Assembly (NCBI GenBank): GCA_028691625.1
Contig: JAQUYZ010000045.1
Coordinates: 1 to 9,127, forward strand
DNA: 9,127 bases
Source of the DNA: Eubacteriales bacterium
GTDB lineage: Bacteria; Bacillota; Clostridia; Peptostreptococcales; Anaerovoracaceae
Direction of reading: 5' to 3'
A program made the translations under genes and the position numbers. Shown here piece by piece: positions 1-5,745 of the stretch. Within the stretch, counting starts at the first letter, position 1. Every line of letters begins with the position of its first letter. The notes under the pieces were generated by a model, which worked only from the letters and a program-made list of their open reading frames with translations, had not been told where the DNA came from and made no database searches.

Positions 1-262
1 CACCCTTGATAAAAAGTGTCCACGGAGCCCAGATTGCATATCCTACGAGGATATCTGCCAGTGCGGAGCCGACACCTGCCGCAACGGCACCGTATTCCCA
101 GCCCAGGATCAATACGGAAAGAAAAATAATCGCGTCGCCGAGATGAATATATCCGTTTCCAAAGGGAACCGGTATGATAATCAAGATGGTCGCAACCACA
201 ATCATTGCCATCATCAGTCCCGCTACTATGATCTTTGTTGTCTTCTCTTTGTTCTCAATCAT
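1..262 (-). CDS. ECF transporter S component, partial (3' end beyond the window)
   Basis: This is the membrane substrate-capture subunit of an energy-coupling-factor vitamin importer, which would work with a shared EcfT-EcfA-EcfA' module not present here. The 87 visible residues start MIENKEK, followed by a hydrophobic helix (about residues 10-31). Next comes the segment PFGNGYIHLGDAIIFL and then a small-residue-rich stretch, GAVAAGVGSALADILVGYA, ending near the edge in APWTLFIKG. The G-Y-I-H-L-G-D-A signature and the GSALAD repeat of small residues are typical of the riboflavin/HmpT/PdxU-like S-component group. The ATG is preceded by AAAGGAG at 273-279. The gene is transcribed away from a MocR-type regulator, and such regulators commonly control vitamin B6 synthesis or uptake, so a B6 vitamer is the favoured substrate. 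That is inference: thiamin precursors or another vitamin remain possible. The family call is fairly sure; the substrate is not. Confidence 0.85.
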   Translation of the reverse strand, partial: MIENKEKTTKIIVAGLMMAMIVVATILIIIPVPFGNGYIHLGDAIIFLSVLILGWEYGAVAAGVGSALADILVGYAIWAPWTLFIKG

Positions 263-317
263 GAAAAATTCTCTCCTTTGGTTCCATCTATTAGAATTGA
301 CGCACTCTGTTTTCCGT

Positions 318-345
318 ATTATAATACTATTAAATTGTAGTTAAA
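318..345 (-). promoter_or_regulatory. Candidate promoter of the S-component gene
   Basis: On the minus strand there is a perfect TATAAT (-10, plus coordinates 318-323). It is preceded by a weak TTTAAC (-35, 340-345) with a 16-bp spacer. Transcription would begin near 311 and give a leader of about 50 nt before the ATG at 262. The poor -35 fits a promoter that needs an activator, and the motif TGTAGTTA (336-343) overlaps it. Confidence 0.5.
336..343 (+). promoter_or_regulatory. Candidate MocR-regulator half-site 1 (TGTAGTTA)
   Basis: TGTAGTTA lies over the -35 of the leftward promoter and is repeated in inverted orientation at 446-453. Both copies sit in similar A/T-rich flanks: TTAAA just upstream and AAATAT downstream in the motif's own direction. 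Binding by the adjacent MocR-type protein is inference. Proteins of this family are known to bind paired or repeated sites in the divergent region next to their own gene. Confidence 0.35.
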
Positions 346-374
346 TAAATATGCAATTTTAATTATTTTTATAG

Positions 375-391
375 ATACAGTCAGTCTGTAT
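375..391. repeat. Inverted repeat ATACAG-TCAGT-CTGTAT
   Basis: Perfect 6-bp arms (375-380 and 386-391) flank a 5-bp spacer, about midway between the two divergent start codons. It is not followed by a T tract, so it looks like a protein-binding dyad rather than a terminator. The TACAG core of its left arm recurs at 450-454, 74 bp away, inside the second TGTAGTTA-type site. Confidence 0.45.
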
Positions 392-419
392 TCCTTGTAT
401 TTTATCGAAATCTCCGTTA

Positions 420-449
420 TTGTTTTATTGTAATTCAATATTTTATAAC
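420..449 (+). promoter_or_regulatory. Candidate promoter of the MocR-type regulator gene
   Basis: TTGTTT (-35, 420-425) and TATAAC (-10, 444-449) are separated by 18 bp. Transcription would start near 456, leaving a short leader with the ribosome binding site AAAGGAG at 472-478. The -10 overlaps the inverted motif TAACTACA (446-453), a placement that would suit autorepression. Confidence 0.45.
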
Positions 450-453
450 TACA
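446..453 (-). promoter_or_regulatory. Candidate MocR-regulator half-site 2 (inverted copy)
   Basis: TAACTACA on the plus strand is the exact reverse complement of the motif at 336-343. It overlaps the -10 of the regulator's own candidate promoter. The start-to-start distance between the copies is 110 bp. Assigning it to the neighbouring regulator is inference. Confidence 0.35.
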
Positions 454-484
454 GTTTTAACGCTGAGGCCGAAAGGAGTTTGCA

Positions 485-1903
485 ATGAAAGCAATCATCC
501 CAAATTTGCAGAACAATTCTTCCGCACCGCTCTATCTGCAGCTTTATCACTATATGAAAACCGCCATTCTTGACGGAAGCATTCTTCCGATGGAAAAGCT
601 GCCCTCGCTGAGAGGCCTGTCACAAAGTCTTGACCTTAGTTTGACCACAATTGAACTTGCCTATAACCAGCTTTTGGTTGAGGGATATATTTACAGCAAG
701 CCGCAGTCGGGATATTTCGTTAATAAAATTTCGGCCGGCATGGGAAGTGTACGAAAGGACGAGGGTGCGGATTTTCAGAAACCTGTGCGGCTCCCGGAGG
801 CAGATCCGTTTTCCGATTTTGAGAAAAACGAATATTTCGATGTGTCCTGTTTTGATTTTGTCAAGTGGAAAAAATGCATCAATCAGGTGCTGACCGAGTA
901 CTCTCACCTCCTCCTGAGGGAAGGCGACTCTCAGGGAGAGATGGCACTGCGGCATGAAATCTCCAAGTATGTTTACCAGTCCAGGGGAGTAACCTGCACA
1001 CCCGACCAGATTGTCATCGGTGCCGGGACACAGCAGATCATGGGGCAGCTTTGCACCATTCTCATCAAGATGGGCATGAAGCACGTCACCGTCGAAGAGC
1101 CGGGCTATCTGCCGGTGCGAAACATCTTTCGTGACCGGGATTTTGCCATAACCTCCGTTCCCGTCGGGAAGGAGGGGATCTCCATTTCCAGGCTGCCCGC
1201 CAATATCAGCTCCGCAGTCTATGTGAGCCCGTCCAATCAATTTCCCACCGGCTATGTAATGCCCATCGGAAAACGTTATGAGCTGCTGGGCTGGGCAATG
1301 AAAAATGACAGCATCATCATCGAAGACGATTACGACAGTGAACTCCGGTATTTCGGCAAGCCGATTCCATCGCTGCAGGGTCTGGACCACAATCAGAGAG
1401 TTGTCTACCTTGGCTCCTTCTCAACGACACTCTTTCCATCCATTAAAATCAGTTATATGGTGCTGCCTCCCAATATGGCGGCCATCTTTGACCCAATCCG
1501 CGGAGATTACACCCAGACCTGCTCCAAAACAGAGCAGCTTACCCTGGCGATCTATATGTCAAAGGGCTTGTACCAAACAAATATTAAAAAACTGCGAACG
1601 CTGTATTCCCAAAAGCTCCAGACCGTCCTATCCGTTTTAAGCAAATGGGGCGCTGATTTTATCCGGCCGGTCAACAGCTCATCGGGAATCAATATGCTCA
1701 TCAGTGTAAGAAGTAAAAAGTCTTCTGCCCGGTTGTGTCAGGAAGCCGACGAGCTTGGCATCAGCACCCTCCCCGTCACCACCTTTACCGGAGCGGCTGC
1801 GGAATCGACTGCAACTTTGATCTTCAATTACAACCAGATCCCCATCGACAGAATAGAAGCGGCTCTGAGGGGTCTTATTGAAAAATGGAAACACGATGCG
1901 TAA
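485..1903 (+). CDS. MocR/PdxR-family GntR-type transcriptional regulator with aminotransferase-like domain
   Basis: This is a 472-residue chimeric DNA-binding regulator, the usual length for the MocR/GabR/PdxR family. Residues 14-80 form a GntR winged helix: PLYLQLYHYM, then LPSLRGLSQSL, ending EGYIYSKPQSGYFV. From about residue 118 on it resembles a fold-type I aminotransferase. Visible landmarks are GDSQGEMALRHEI (148-159), IGAGTQQIMG (178-187), EEPGYLPVRNIF (204-215), SPSNQFPTGY (248-257), EDDYDSELRY (280-289) and LGSFSTTLFPSIKISYMVLP (309-328). The last segment normally reads G-T/S-F-S-K-x-L, with the lysine forming the PLP Schiff base. Here residue 314 is threonine (codon acg at 1424-1426), and the nearest lysine is K321. 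It may therefore bind PLP non-covalently or sense another ligand. The start has AAAGGAG at 472-478. It is divergent from an ECF S component, its likely target along with its own gene. Confidence 0.93.
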   Translation: MKAIIPNLQNNSSAPLYLQLYHYMKTAILDGSILPMEKLPSLRGLSQSLDLSLTTIELAYNQLLVEGYIYSKPQSGYFVNKISAGMGSVRKDEGADFQKPVRLPEADPFSDFEKNEYFDVSCFDFVKWKKCINQVLTEYSHLLLREGDSQGEMALRHEISKYVYQSRGVTCTPDQIVIGAGTQQIMGQLCTILIKMGMKHVTVEEPGYLPVRNIFRDRDFAITSVPVGKEGISISRLPANISSAVYVSPSNQFPTGYVMPIGKRYELLGWAMKNDSIIIEDDYDSELRYFGKPIPSLQGLDHNQRVVYLGSFSTTLFPSIKISYMVLPPNMAAIFDPIRGDYTQTCSKTEQLTLAIYMSKGLYQTNIKKLRTLYSQKLQTVLSVLSKWGADFIRPVNSSSGINMLISVRSKKSSARLCQEADELGISTLPVTTFTGAAAESTATLIFNYNQIPIDRIEAALRGLIEKWKHDA

Positions 1904-1950
1904 TTCAAAATACTCTGAAACAGAAATGGAATCACTCTGTTACAAGAAAC

Positions 1951-1996
1951 AGCAGCTTATTCAACCGCAAATCGTCAATTGAGTAAGCTGCTTTTT
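1951..1996 (+). terminator. Intrinsic terminator of the regulator gene
   Basis: A 14-bp stem pairs 1951-1964 with 1979-1992 (one T-G wobble, otherwise complementary; the outer 9 bp AGCAGCTTA / TAAGCTGCT are perfect). It encloses a 14-nt loop and runs into TTTTT (1992-1996). It lies about 50 bp after the regulator stop codon. In the opposite direction the stem is followed by GTTTCTTG, a poorer T tract, so it may only partly stop transcription from the convergent gene. Confidence 0.85.
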
Positions 1997-2022
1997 CATT
2001 CTCCTGTAACCTGTTCCTTTAT

Positions 2023-2454
2023 TCAGTTCTTAACCTGCTCCAACACAGTAAGGATCTTTTGCAGGCTTCTGATCTGTTCGACATGGGAATCGCTCTCTTT
2101 GCCGGCAATCGCCATTTGGTACAGCCGCCTGATCTTTACGTTAATCTGTTTCGTACAGGCTTCAAAGAGGTTTCCCCCGGTTCTGATATAGGAATCGCCG
2201 TCTGCCTTTGTCAGGATGCCCGTTTTGATCAGGTGCTGCAAAAATGCTTCCTCCTCCTCCTCGGACATGCAGGTCAGATCGTATTTGTCCCTTACGTCCC
2301 GGATCTGATCCTCTGTTAAAGCAAATTCTCCTTTTTCCTGCTTTCTGGCATGACTCTTTGCGCCCCGGGAAACAAATTCCGGATCGCCGTTTTTTCTTCT
2401 TCTGTTGTATTCCTCATTGAAGCTCTGTTCAATCGGACCTCCGTACAGATTCAT
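2023..2454 (-). CDS. Hypothetical acidic helical protein, 143 residues
   Basis: I do not recognise this family. The product appears cytoplasmic: it has no signal sequence or membrane segment. The first 45 residues are polar and probably disordered (MNLYGGPIEQSFNEEYNRR, then RGAKSHARKQEKG). The segment LTEDQIRDVRDKYDLTCMSE (46-65) leads into an acidic run EEEEEAFLQHLIKTGILTK (65-83), and a helical tail, QINVKIRRLYQMAIAG to LQKILTVLEQVKN, follows. I chose the ATG at 2454 because GGAGGGAG (2464-2471) lies 9 nt upstream. An in-frame TTG at 2463 would abut that ribosome binding site. It is downstream of and co-directional with the molybdenum operon, but 153 bp separates the two coding regions and a candidate promoter lies between them, so functional linkage is not assured. 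The compositional and coding signals support a real gene; no function is assigned. Confidence 0.75.
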   Translation of the reverse strand: MNLYGGPIEQSFNEEYNRRRKNGDPEFVSRGAKSHARKQEKGEFALTEDQIRDVRDKYDLTCMSEEEEEAFLQHLIKTGILTKADGDSYIRTGGNLFEACTKQINVKIRRLYQMAIAGKESDSHVEQIRSLQKILTVLEQVKN

Positions 2455-2486
2455 CTCTGACAACTCCCTCCATGATTAATAATGCA

Positions 2487-2569
2487 ATGCTGAAAAATGA
2501 TTATGGCTGAATATGCCGTATTACGATTATATCTGCCGGTTTCAATCAATAAAATAGAAATGCTGAAAA
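2487..2569 (-). promoter_or_regulatory. Promoter region of the 143-residue gene with a duplicated 11-bp motif
   Basis: On the minus strand a TATAAT (2526-2531) is a plausible -10, though no good -35 stands 16-18 bp upstream. The motif TTTTCAGCATT appears twice in the same orientation, at 2486-2496 (in the leader) and 2559-2569 (upstream of the -10). The spacing is 73 bp, close to seven helical turns. The copies bracket the candidate promoter as operator pairs do. No protein can be named. Confidence 0.3.
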
Positions 2570-2607
2570 TAGTCGTTTTTTTGCAGTTTTTTACATATGA
2601 TTTCTTT

Positions 2608-3630
2608 TCAATACGCTTTTCCGAAGCCGCAGTTCGGATAGGTGCAAACCTCGCAGCTTTGGCAAAGACCTCCGTGCGCCAGCTTTTTAATATCATTCCG
2701 CGTGGGAATTTCACCCGCCAGGATTCTCGGCACGATCAGGTCGAAAATGCTGACTCTGCTGTACATAACACAGCCGGGAAGTCCCACTACGGGAACATGG
2801 CCAATGTAAGCGAGCATAAACATCGCACCCGGCAAAACCGGCGCTCCGTAGGTAATAATGTGACCACCGGCTTTTCTGATGCCGGTGGGTGTCTTATCAT
2901 CGGGGTCGACTGACATGCCTCCCGTAACACCGATCATAGCAACGCCTTCCTCGATCAGCTGTTGGCTGCAGCCGGCAATCATCTCTTCCTCATCATCGGA
3001 AAACAGCTGATTTACGACAACGCTTCCCAGGTCACCGAATTTCTTTTTCAGCACCGGTCCAAACGCATCCAAGATTTTTCCCGTATATACCTCACTGCCT
3101 GTGGTTACCAGTCCGATTTTCAGCTGCTTCAAGGGCAGAATTTCCACCAGACGCCCGCTTTGGCATACCTTTTCGGCGCCTTCTACAATGCTTTCATTTA
3201 CAAAAAGCGGGATCACACGGGTACCCGCAATCTTTTGCCCTTTTTTCACCAGCTGGTTTTCGTGTATGGTGGCAAACATAATTTCGTCCTGGTCGATCAG
3301 CTGATTCAACAAGGCTGTATTCACCTTCAAAAGACCGTCATACTCCGCTACCAGCTCGATCTTTCCCTCGCCGGGAGCAACAAGACGGATTCCCTTTCCC
3401 GCGGCAGCCGATGCGATGCGCATGGCCGCTTCATCCTCGTGGATGTCCGTTTCCTCCTTGTCCACAACAAAAAGATGCTTCTTTCCCATGCTAAGCATCA
3501 CATCAATATCCTCCGGCACGATCACATGACCTTTTTTAAATTTACTGCCTTTGAACTCCCCCGGAATGATCTGGGTCAAGTCATGTGCCAGAACCATTCC
3601 CACTGCATCGTATACCGAAACCTCTTTCAT
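2608..3630 (-). CDS. Molybdopterin-binding (MoeA/MoaB-like) protein with C-terminal four-cysteine motif
   Basis: This 340-residue protein belongs to the molybdopterin-binding group that accompanies XdhC and molybdenum-hydroxylase genes in anaerobes. Residues 1-165 resemble the N-terminal half of that group (MKEVSVYDAVGMVLAHDLTQ; LVAPGEGKIELVAEYDGLL). Residues 170-305 carry the MoCF-type fold: IGLVTTGSEVYTGK (172-185), VTGGMSVDPDDKTPTGI (235-251), PVLPGAMFML and VVGLPGCVMY. The VTGG...DDKTP segment is the likely pterin-phosphate-binding loop. The end has C323, C326, C329 and C334 (CxxCxxCxxxxC), suggesting a metal or Fe-S site. It is shorter than classical MoeA (about 400) and lacks its full domain set, so molybdate insertion is inferred rather than certain. 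The ATG has AAGGAG 8 nt upstream, and 20 nt separates it from the gene before. It is the last gene of the mod-xdhC operon; I found no hairpin terminator after it. Confidence 0.88.
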   Translation of the reverse strand: MKEVSVYDAVGMVLAHDLTQIIPGEFKGSKFKKGHVIVPEDIDVMLSMGKKHLFVVDKEETDIHEDEAAMRIASAAAGKGIRLVAPGEGKIELVAEYDGLLKVNTALLNQLIDQDEIMFATIHENQLVKKGQKIAGTRVIPLFVNESIVEGAEKVCQSGRLVEILPLKQLKIGLVTTGSEVYTGKILDAFGPVLKKKFGDLGSVVVNQLFSDDEEEMIAGCSQQLIEEGVAMIGVTGGMSVDPDDKTPTGIRKAGGHIITYGAPVLPGAMFMLAYIGHVPVVGLPGCVMYSRVSIFDLIVPRILAGEIPTRNDIKKLAHGGLCQSCEVCTYPNCGFGKAY

Positions 3631-3650
3631 ATTTGTGTCTCCTTCTTATA

Positions 3651-4913
3651 TTAATCTGAGTAATCCATTACAACTATGCCGCCGACCGGAATATAGTTAT
3701 GGAACTGGTCCTCCAGCTCTGTATGACAAAGGGCGCTGAGAATTACATTGATTACGCCGGAATGGGTTATGATGACCACATCTCCGCACGGCTTCTCCGC
3801 CTTTTTCTCCTGTTCCAGTATGTGCTGAAAACCCTTCATTGCGCGATACCGCAGATCATAAAAATTTTCGCTGTTGTGTCCGATCTTATAGGTCAGCAGA
3901 TTCTCTCCCCGCTTTTGGTATTCCTCCGGGTGCTTCTCACGGATTTCGCTGATGAATCGTCCGTCCCAGTCACCGAGAGACAACTCTCTCAGCCGGCTCT
4001 CCCCGACCAGTACGGCTTGCGGATTCAGTCTGCTGCTGATGATCTCAGCTGTTTCCATCGTTCTTGACAAGTCGCTTACATAAATGCGGCTTGGGGAACA
4101 CCCGTGTTGCTTCAGCAAATCCGCTGCTGCGGCAGCCTGTTCCCTTCCTTTGCCGGAAAGCGGAATATCCGTTTGCCCAAGAAAGATTTTTTCACTGTGC
4201 TGACGGATTTCGCCATGTCGGATCAAAAACAGCCGTTTCCCCTTTAATTCTCCTTCGGCTTCGAACTCAGCAGTTCCTGTCCTTGAATACTGCTCCAGAA
4301 GCTCTTTATAGCCTTCCGGTGTATCCATATCCAGAACAACTGCTTCCGTTCCGGCTTCCAGCCGGATCAGCCGGTCCTCATAGCGGTTTGTAATTGCCTT
4401 TAGTCCACCCTCTCCCTCATAGGCCAGAATTTCTTCCGCATATTGCGCCGGGATAAACAGCGGATGCCCTTTCTTCCCACGGAAGCAGGGTACGATAAAT
4501 GCATCCGGCTGCTCTCTGTGTTGATCGATCATCCTCTCAATTACTTCAGGGGGGACCAGTGGGCAGTCAACCAGCATCAAAAAAAATCCTTCCGGTGTTT
4601 CCCGCGGCTCTGCACCGGCCTTACTCCCGGACAGCGCTTTTGCAATCCCCGCTTTGATGGAGGTAAACATTCCCCGGTCAAAGTCCGGGTTAAACGCCTC
4701 CGTGATCTTCTCTGCCGCCAGAATGGGGCTCAGCCGTTCTCTGAGAAAACCTGTGACGACAATGACGTTATGGATCCCGGCTTTTCTCAGAGTGCCTGCA
4801 GCCATTTCCATTGCAGTCTCATCGCCTATCGTCAATAGAGGTTTAAAGGCGCCCATCCGGGATGAATATCCCGCTGCAAGGATCAGCCCCGCAAACCGGT
4901 TAGCGCTCTCCAT
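3651..4913 (-). CDS. Fused MobA/MocA-like nucleotidyltransferase and histidine phosphatase
   Basis: The 420-residue protein has two complete enzyme domains. Residues 6-210 form a MobA-like NTP transferase: LILAAGYSSRMGAFKPLL (10-27, nucleotide-binding G15, R19, K24), LVDCPLV (114-120, metal-binding D116) and KKGHPLFIP (147-155). This resembles MocA, which joins CMP to molybdopterin. After a short linker, residues 226-420 are a phosphoglycerate-mutase/CobC-type phosphatase. It keeps the RHG motif (232-234, phosphoacceptor H233), LGQTDIPLSGKG (245-256), SDLSRTMETAEII (280-292), LRELSLGDWDG (308-318) and THSG (383-386), so all catalytic residues are present. Its start overlaps the xdhC stop by 14 nt, suggesting coupled translation. 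I infer that it completes or edits the cytidylated molybdenum cofactor. The phosphatase substrate is unknown; a pyrophosphate-derived or nucleotide side product, or a phosphorylated cofactor, are possibilities. Domain calls are firm; the pathway step is not. Confidence 0.92.
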   Translation of the reverse strand: MESANRFAGLILAAGYSSRMGAFKPLLTIGDETAMEMAAGTLRKAGIHNVIVVTGFLRERLSPILAAEKITEAFNPDFDRGMFTSIKAGIAKALSGSKAGAEPRETPEGFFLMLVDCPLVPPEVIERMIDQHREQPDAFIVPCFRGKKGHPLFIPAQYAEEILAYEGEGGLKAITNRYEDRLIRLEAGTEAVVLDMDTPEGYKELLEQYSRTGTAEFEAEGELKGKRLFLIRHGEIRQHSEKIFLGQTDIPLSGKGREQAAAAADLLKQHGCSPSRIYVSDLSRTMETAEIISSRLNPQAVLVGESRLRELSLGDWDGRFISEIREKHPEEYQKRGENLLTYKIGHNSENFYDLRYRAMKGFQHILEQEKKAEKPCGDVVIITHSGVINVILSALCHTELEDQFHNYIPVGGIVVMDYSD

Positions 4914-5721
4914 GGCCTGCCCTTACTTTGATCATTTCCCCTGCGATGCTGATGGCGATCTCCTCGGGGGTTTCCGCAAATATACTCGTGCCGATGGGAG
5001 AATAGACCCGGTCAAGTTCTGCCTGGCTGAAGCCATCCTCCCGCAGCATGCGGTAAATCTCAGCCACCTTGTTTCTGCTGCCGATCATACCGATATACGC
5101 GGTTTTTCTTTTTAATGTCTGCTTCAGCACATCATAATCTGCGCTGTGCCCTCTCGTCACAATAACGATATAACTATTCTCGTCCGTTTCCATCCCCTGA
5201 TAGGCATCGAGGAAGCTGTCGATGACCATGACCTCATCCGCATCGGGAAAGCGCTCCCTGTTGGCAAAATCCGGCCGGTCATCAATGACCGTTGTCGCAA
5301 AGTTTACATATCTTAAAACAGGCTCCAACGCCTGACCCACATGGCCTGCGCCGAAAATAAACGCTGCAGCTTTTAGGTCAAAGTCCGCAATAAAGCTGGC
5401 AGGATTTTTTGCATCGATATATTCGATGCTCACATCCGCATCTCCGCCGCATCGCATATCCAGACCCTGCTGCTCCTTTGCCGTCAGCCGGAAATGACAG
5501 GTTTTTGATTTTTTTGTCTTGAGGATTTCCAGGCAGATTTTTTCTACCTCGGCTTCCAGCTTCCCTCCGCCGACGGTACCAAACCTGGTTCCGTCCTGCT
5601 TCATTAGGAGAACGGCTCCCTTTTTCCTCGGTGTGGATCCCTGGGTGTCCACCACCTTGGCGATGACAAAGTCCTCTCCTTTTTCAATCAGGTCTTTACT
5701 GATATAAGATATTTTACTCAT
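4900..5721 (-). CDS. xdhC: XdhC/CoxI-family molybdenum-cofactor insertion and maturation protein
   Basis: The 273-residue protein belongs to the XdhC/CoxI family. These proteins bind molybdenum cofactor and deliver its mature (sulfurated) form to xanthine dehydrogenase-type hydroxylases. The N-terminal domain shows VVDTQGSTPRKKGAVLLM (23-40) and GTVGGGKLEAEV (48-59), then LDMRCGGDADVSIEYI (87-102), whose C91 matches the conserved cysteine. The C-terminal Rossmann-like domain begins FIFGAGHVGQAL (121-132) and continues IDDRPDFANRERFPDADEV, VTRGHSADYDVL, GMIGSRNKV and IGTSIFAETPEEIAISIAGE. I chose the ATG at 5721, with GGAGAGG about 8 nt upstream. An in-frame ATG at 5742 would add MEGEEPA but would absorb that ribosome binding site. 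It lies 24 nt after modC and overlaps the next gene by 14 nt. The target hydroxylase is not in the window. Confidence 0.93.
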   Translation of the reverse strand: MSKISYISKDLIEKGEDFVIAKVVDTQGSTPRKKGAVLLMKQDGTRFGTVGGGKLEAEVEKICLEILKTKKSKTCHFRLTAKEQQGLDMRCGGDADVSIEYIDAKNPASFIADFDLKAAAFIFGAGHVGQALEPVLRYVNFATTVIDDRPDFANRERFPDADEVMVIDSFLDAYQGMETDENSYIVIVTRGHSADYDVLKQTLKRKTAYIGMIGSRNKVAEIYRMLREDGFSQAELDRVYSPIGTSIFAETPEEIAISIAGEMIKVRAGHGER

Positions 5722-5745
5722 TGCAGGTTCCTCTCCTTCCATGCT

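Noticed and set aside
263..484. Riboswitch (TPP, FMN or similar) in the divergent region
   Set aside because: The leaders implied by the candidate promoters are only about 30-50 nt, and I see no conserved riboswitch core.
620..1390. Long 256-codon open frame antisense to the MocR-type regulator
   Set aside because: It mirrors the coding frame of a clearly recognisable protein, has no family motifs, and its start has no supported ribosome binding site.
1961..1999. 12-codon minus-strand open frame (MKKQLTQLTICG) behind a GGAG sequence
   Set aside because: It falls within the terminator hairpin and its ribosome binding site is too close to the ATG, so it is most likely chance.
2455..2463. TTG start giving three more residues to the 143-residue hypothetical protein
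   Set aside because: The ribosome binding site GGAGGGAG would directly abut the TTG; the ATG at 2454 has proper 9-nt spacing.
2497..2913. Plus-strand open frame opposite the molybdopterin-binding gene
   Set aside because: It is antisense to a strongly supported gene and its translation has no recognisable domain.
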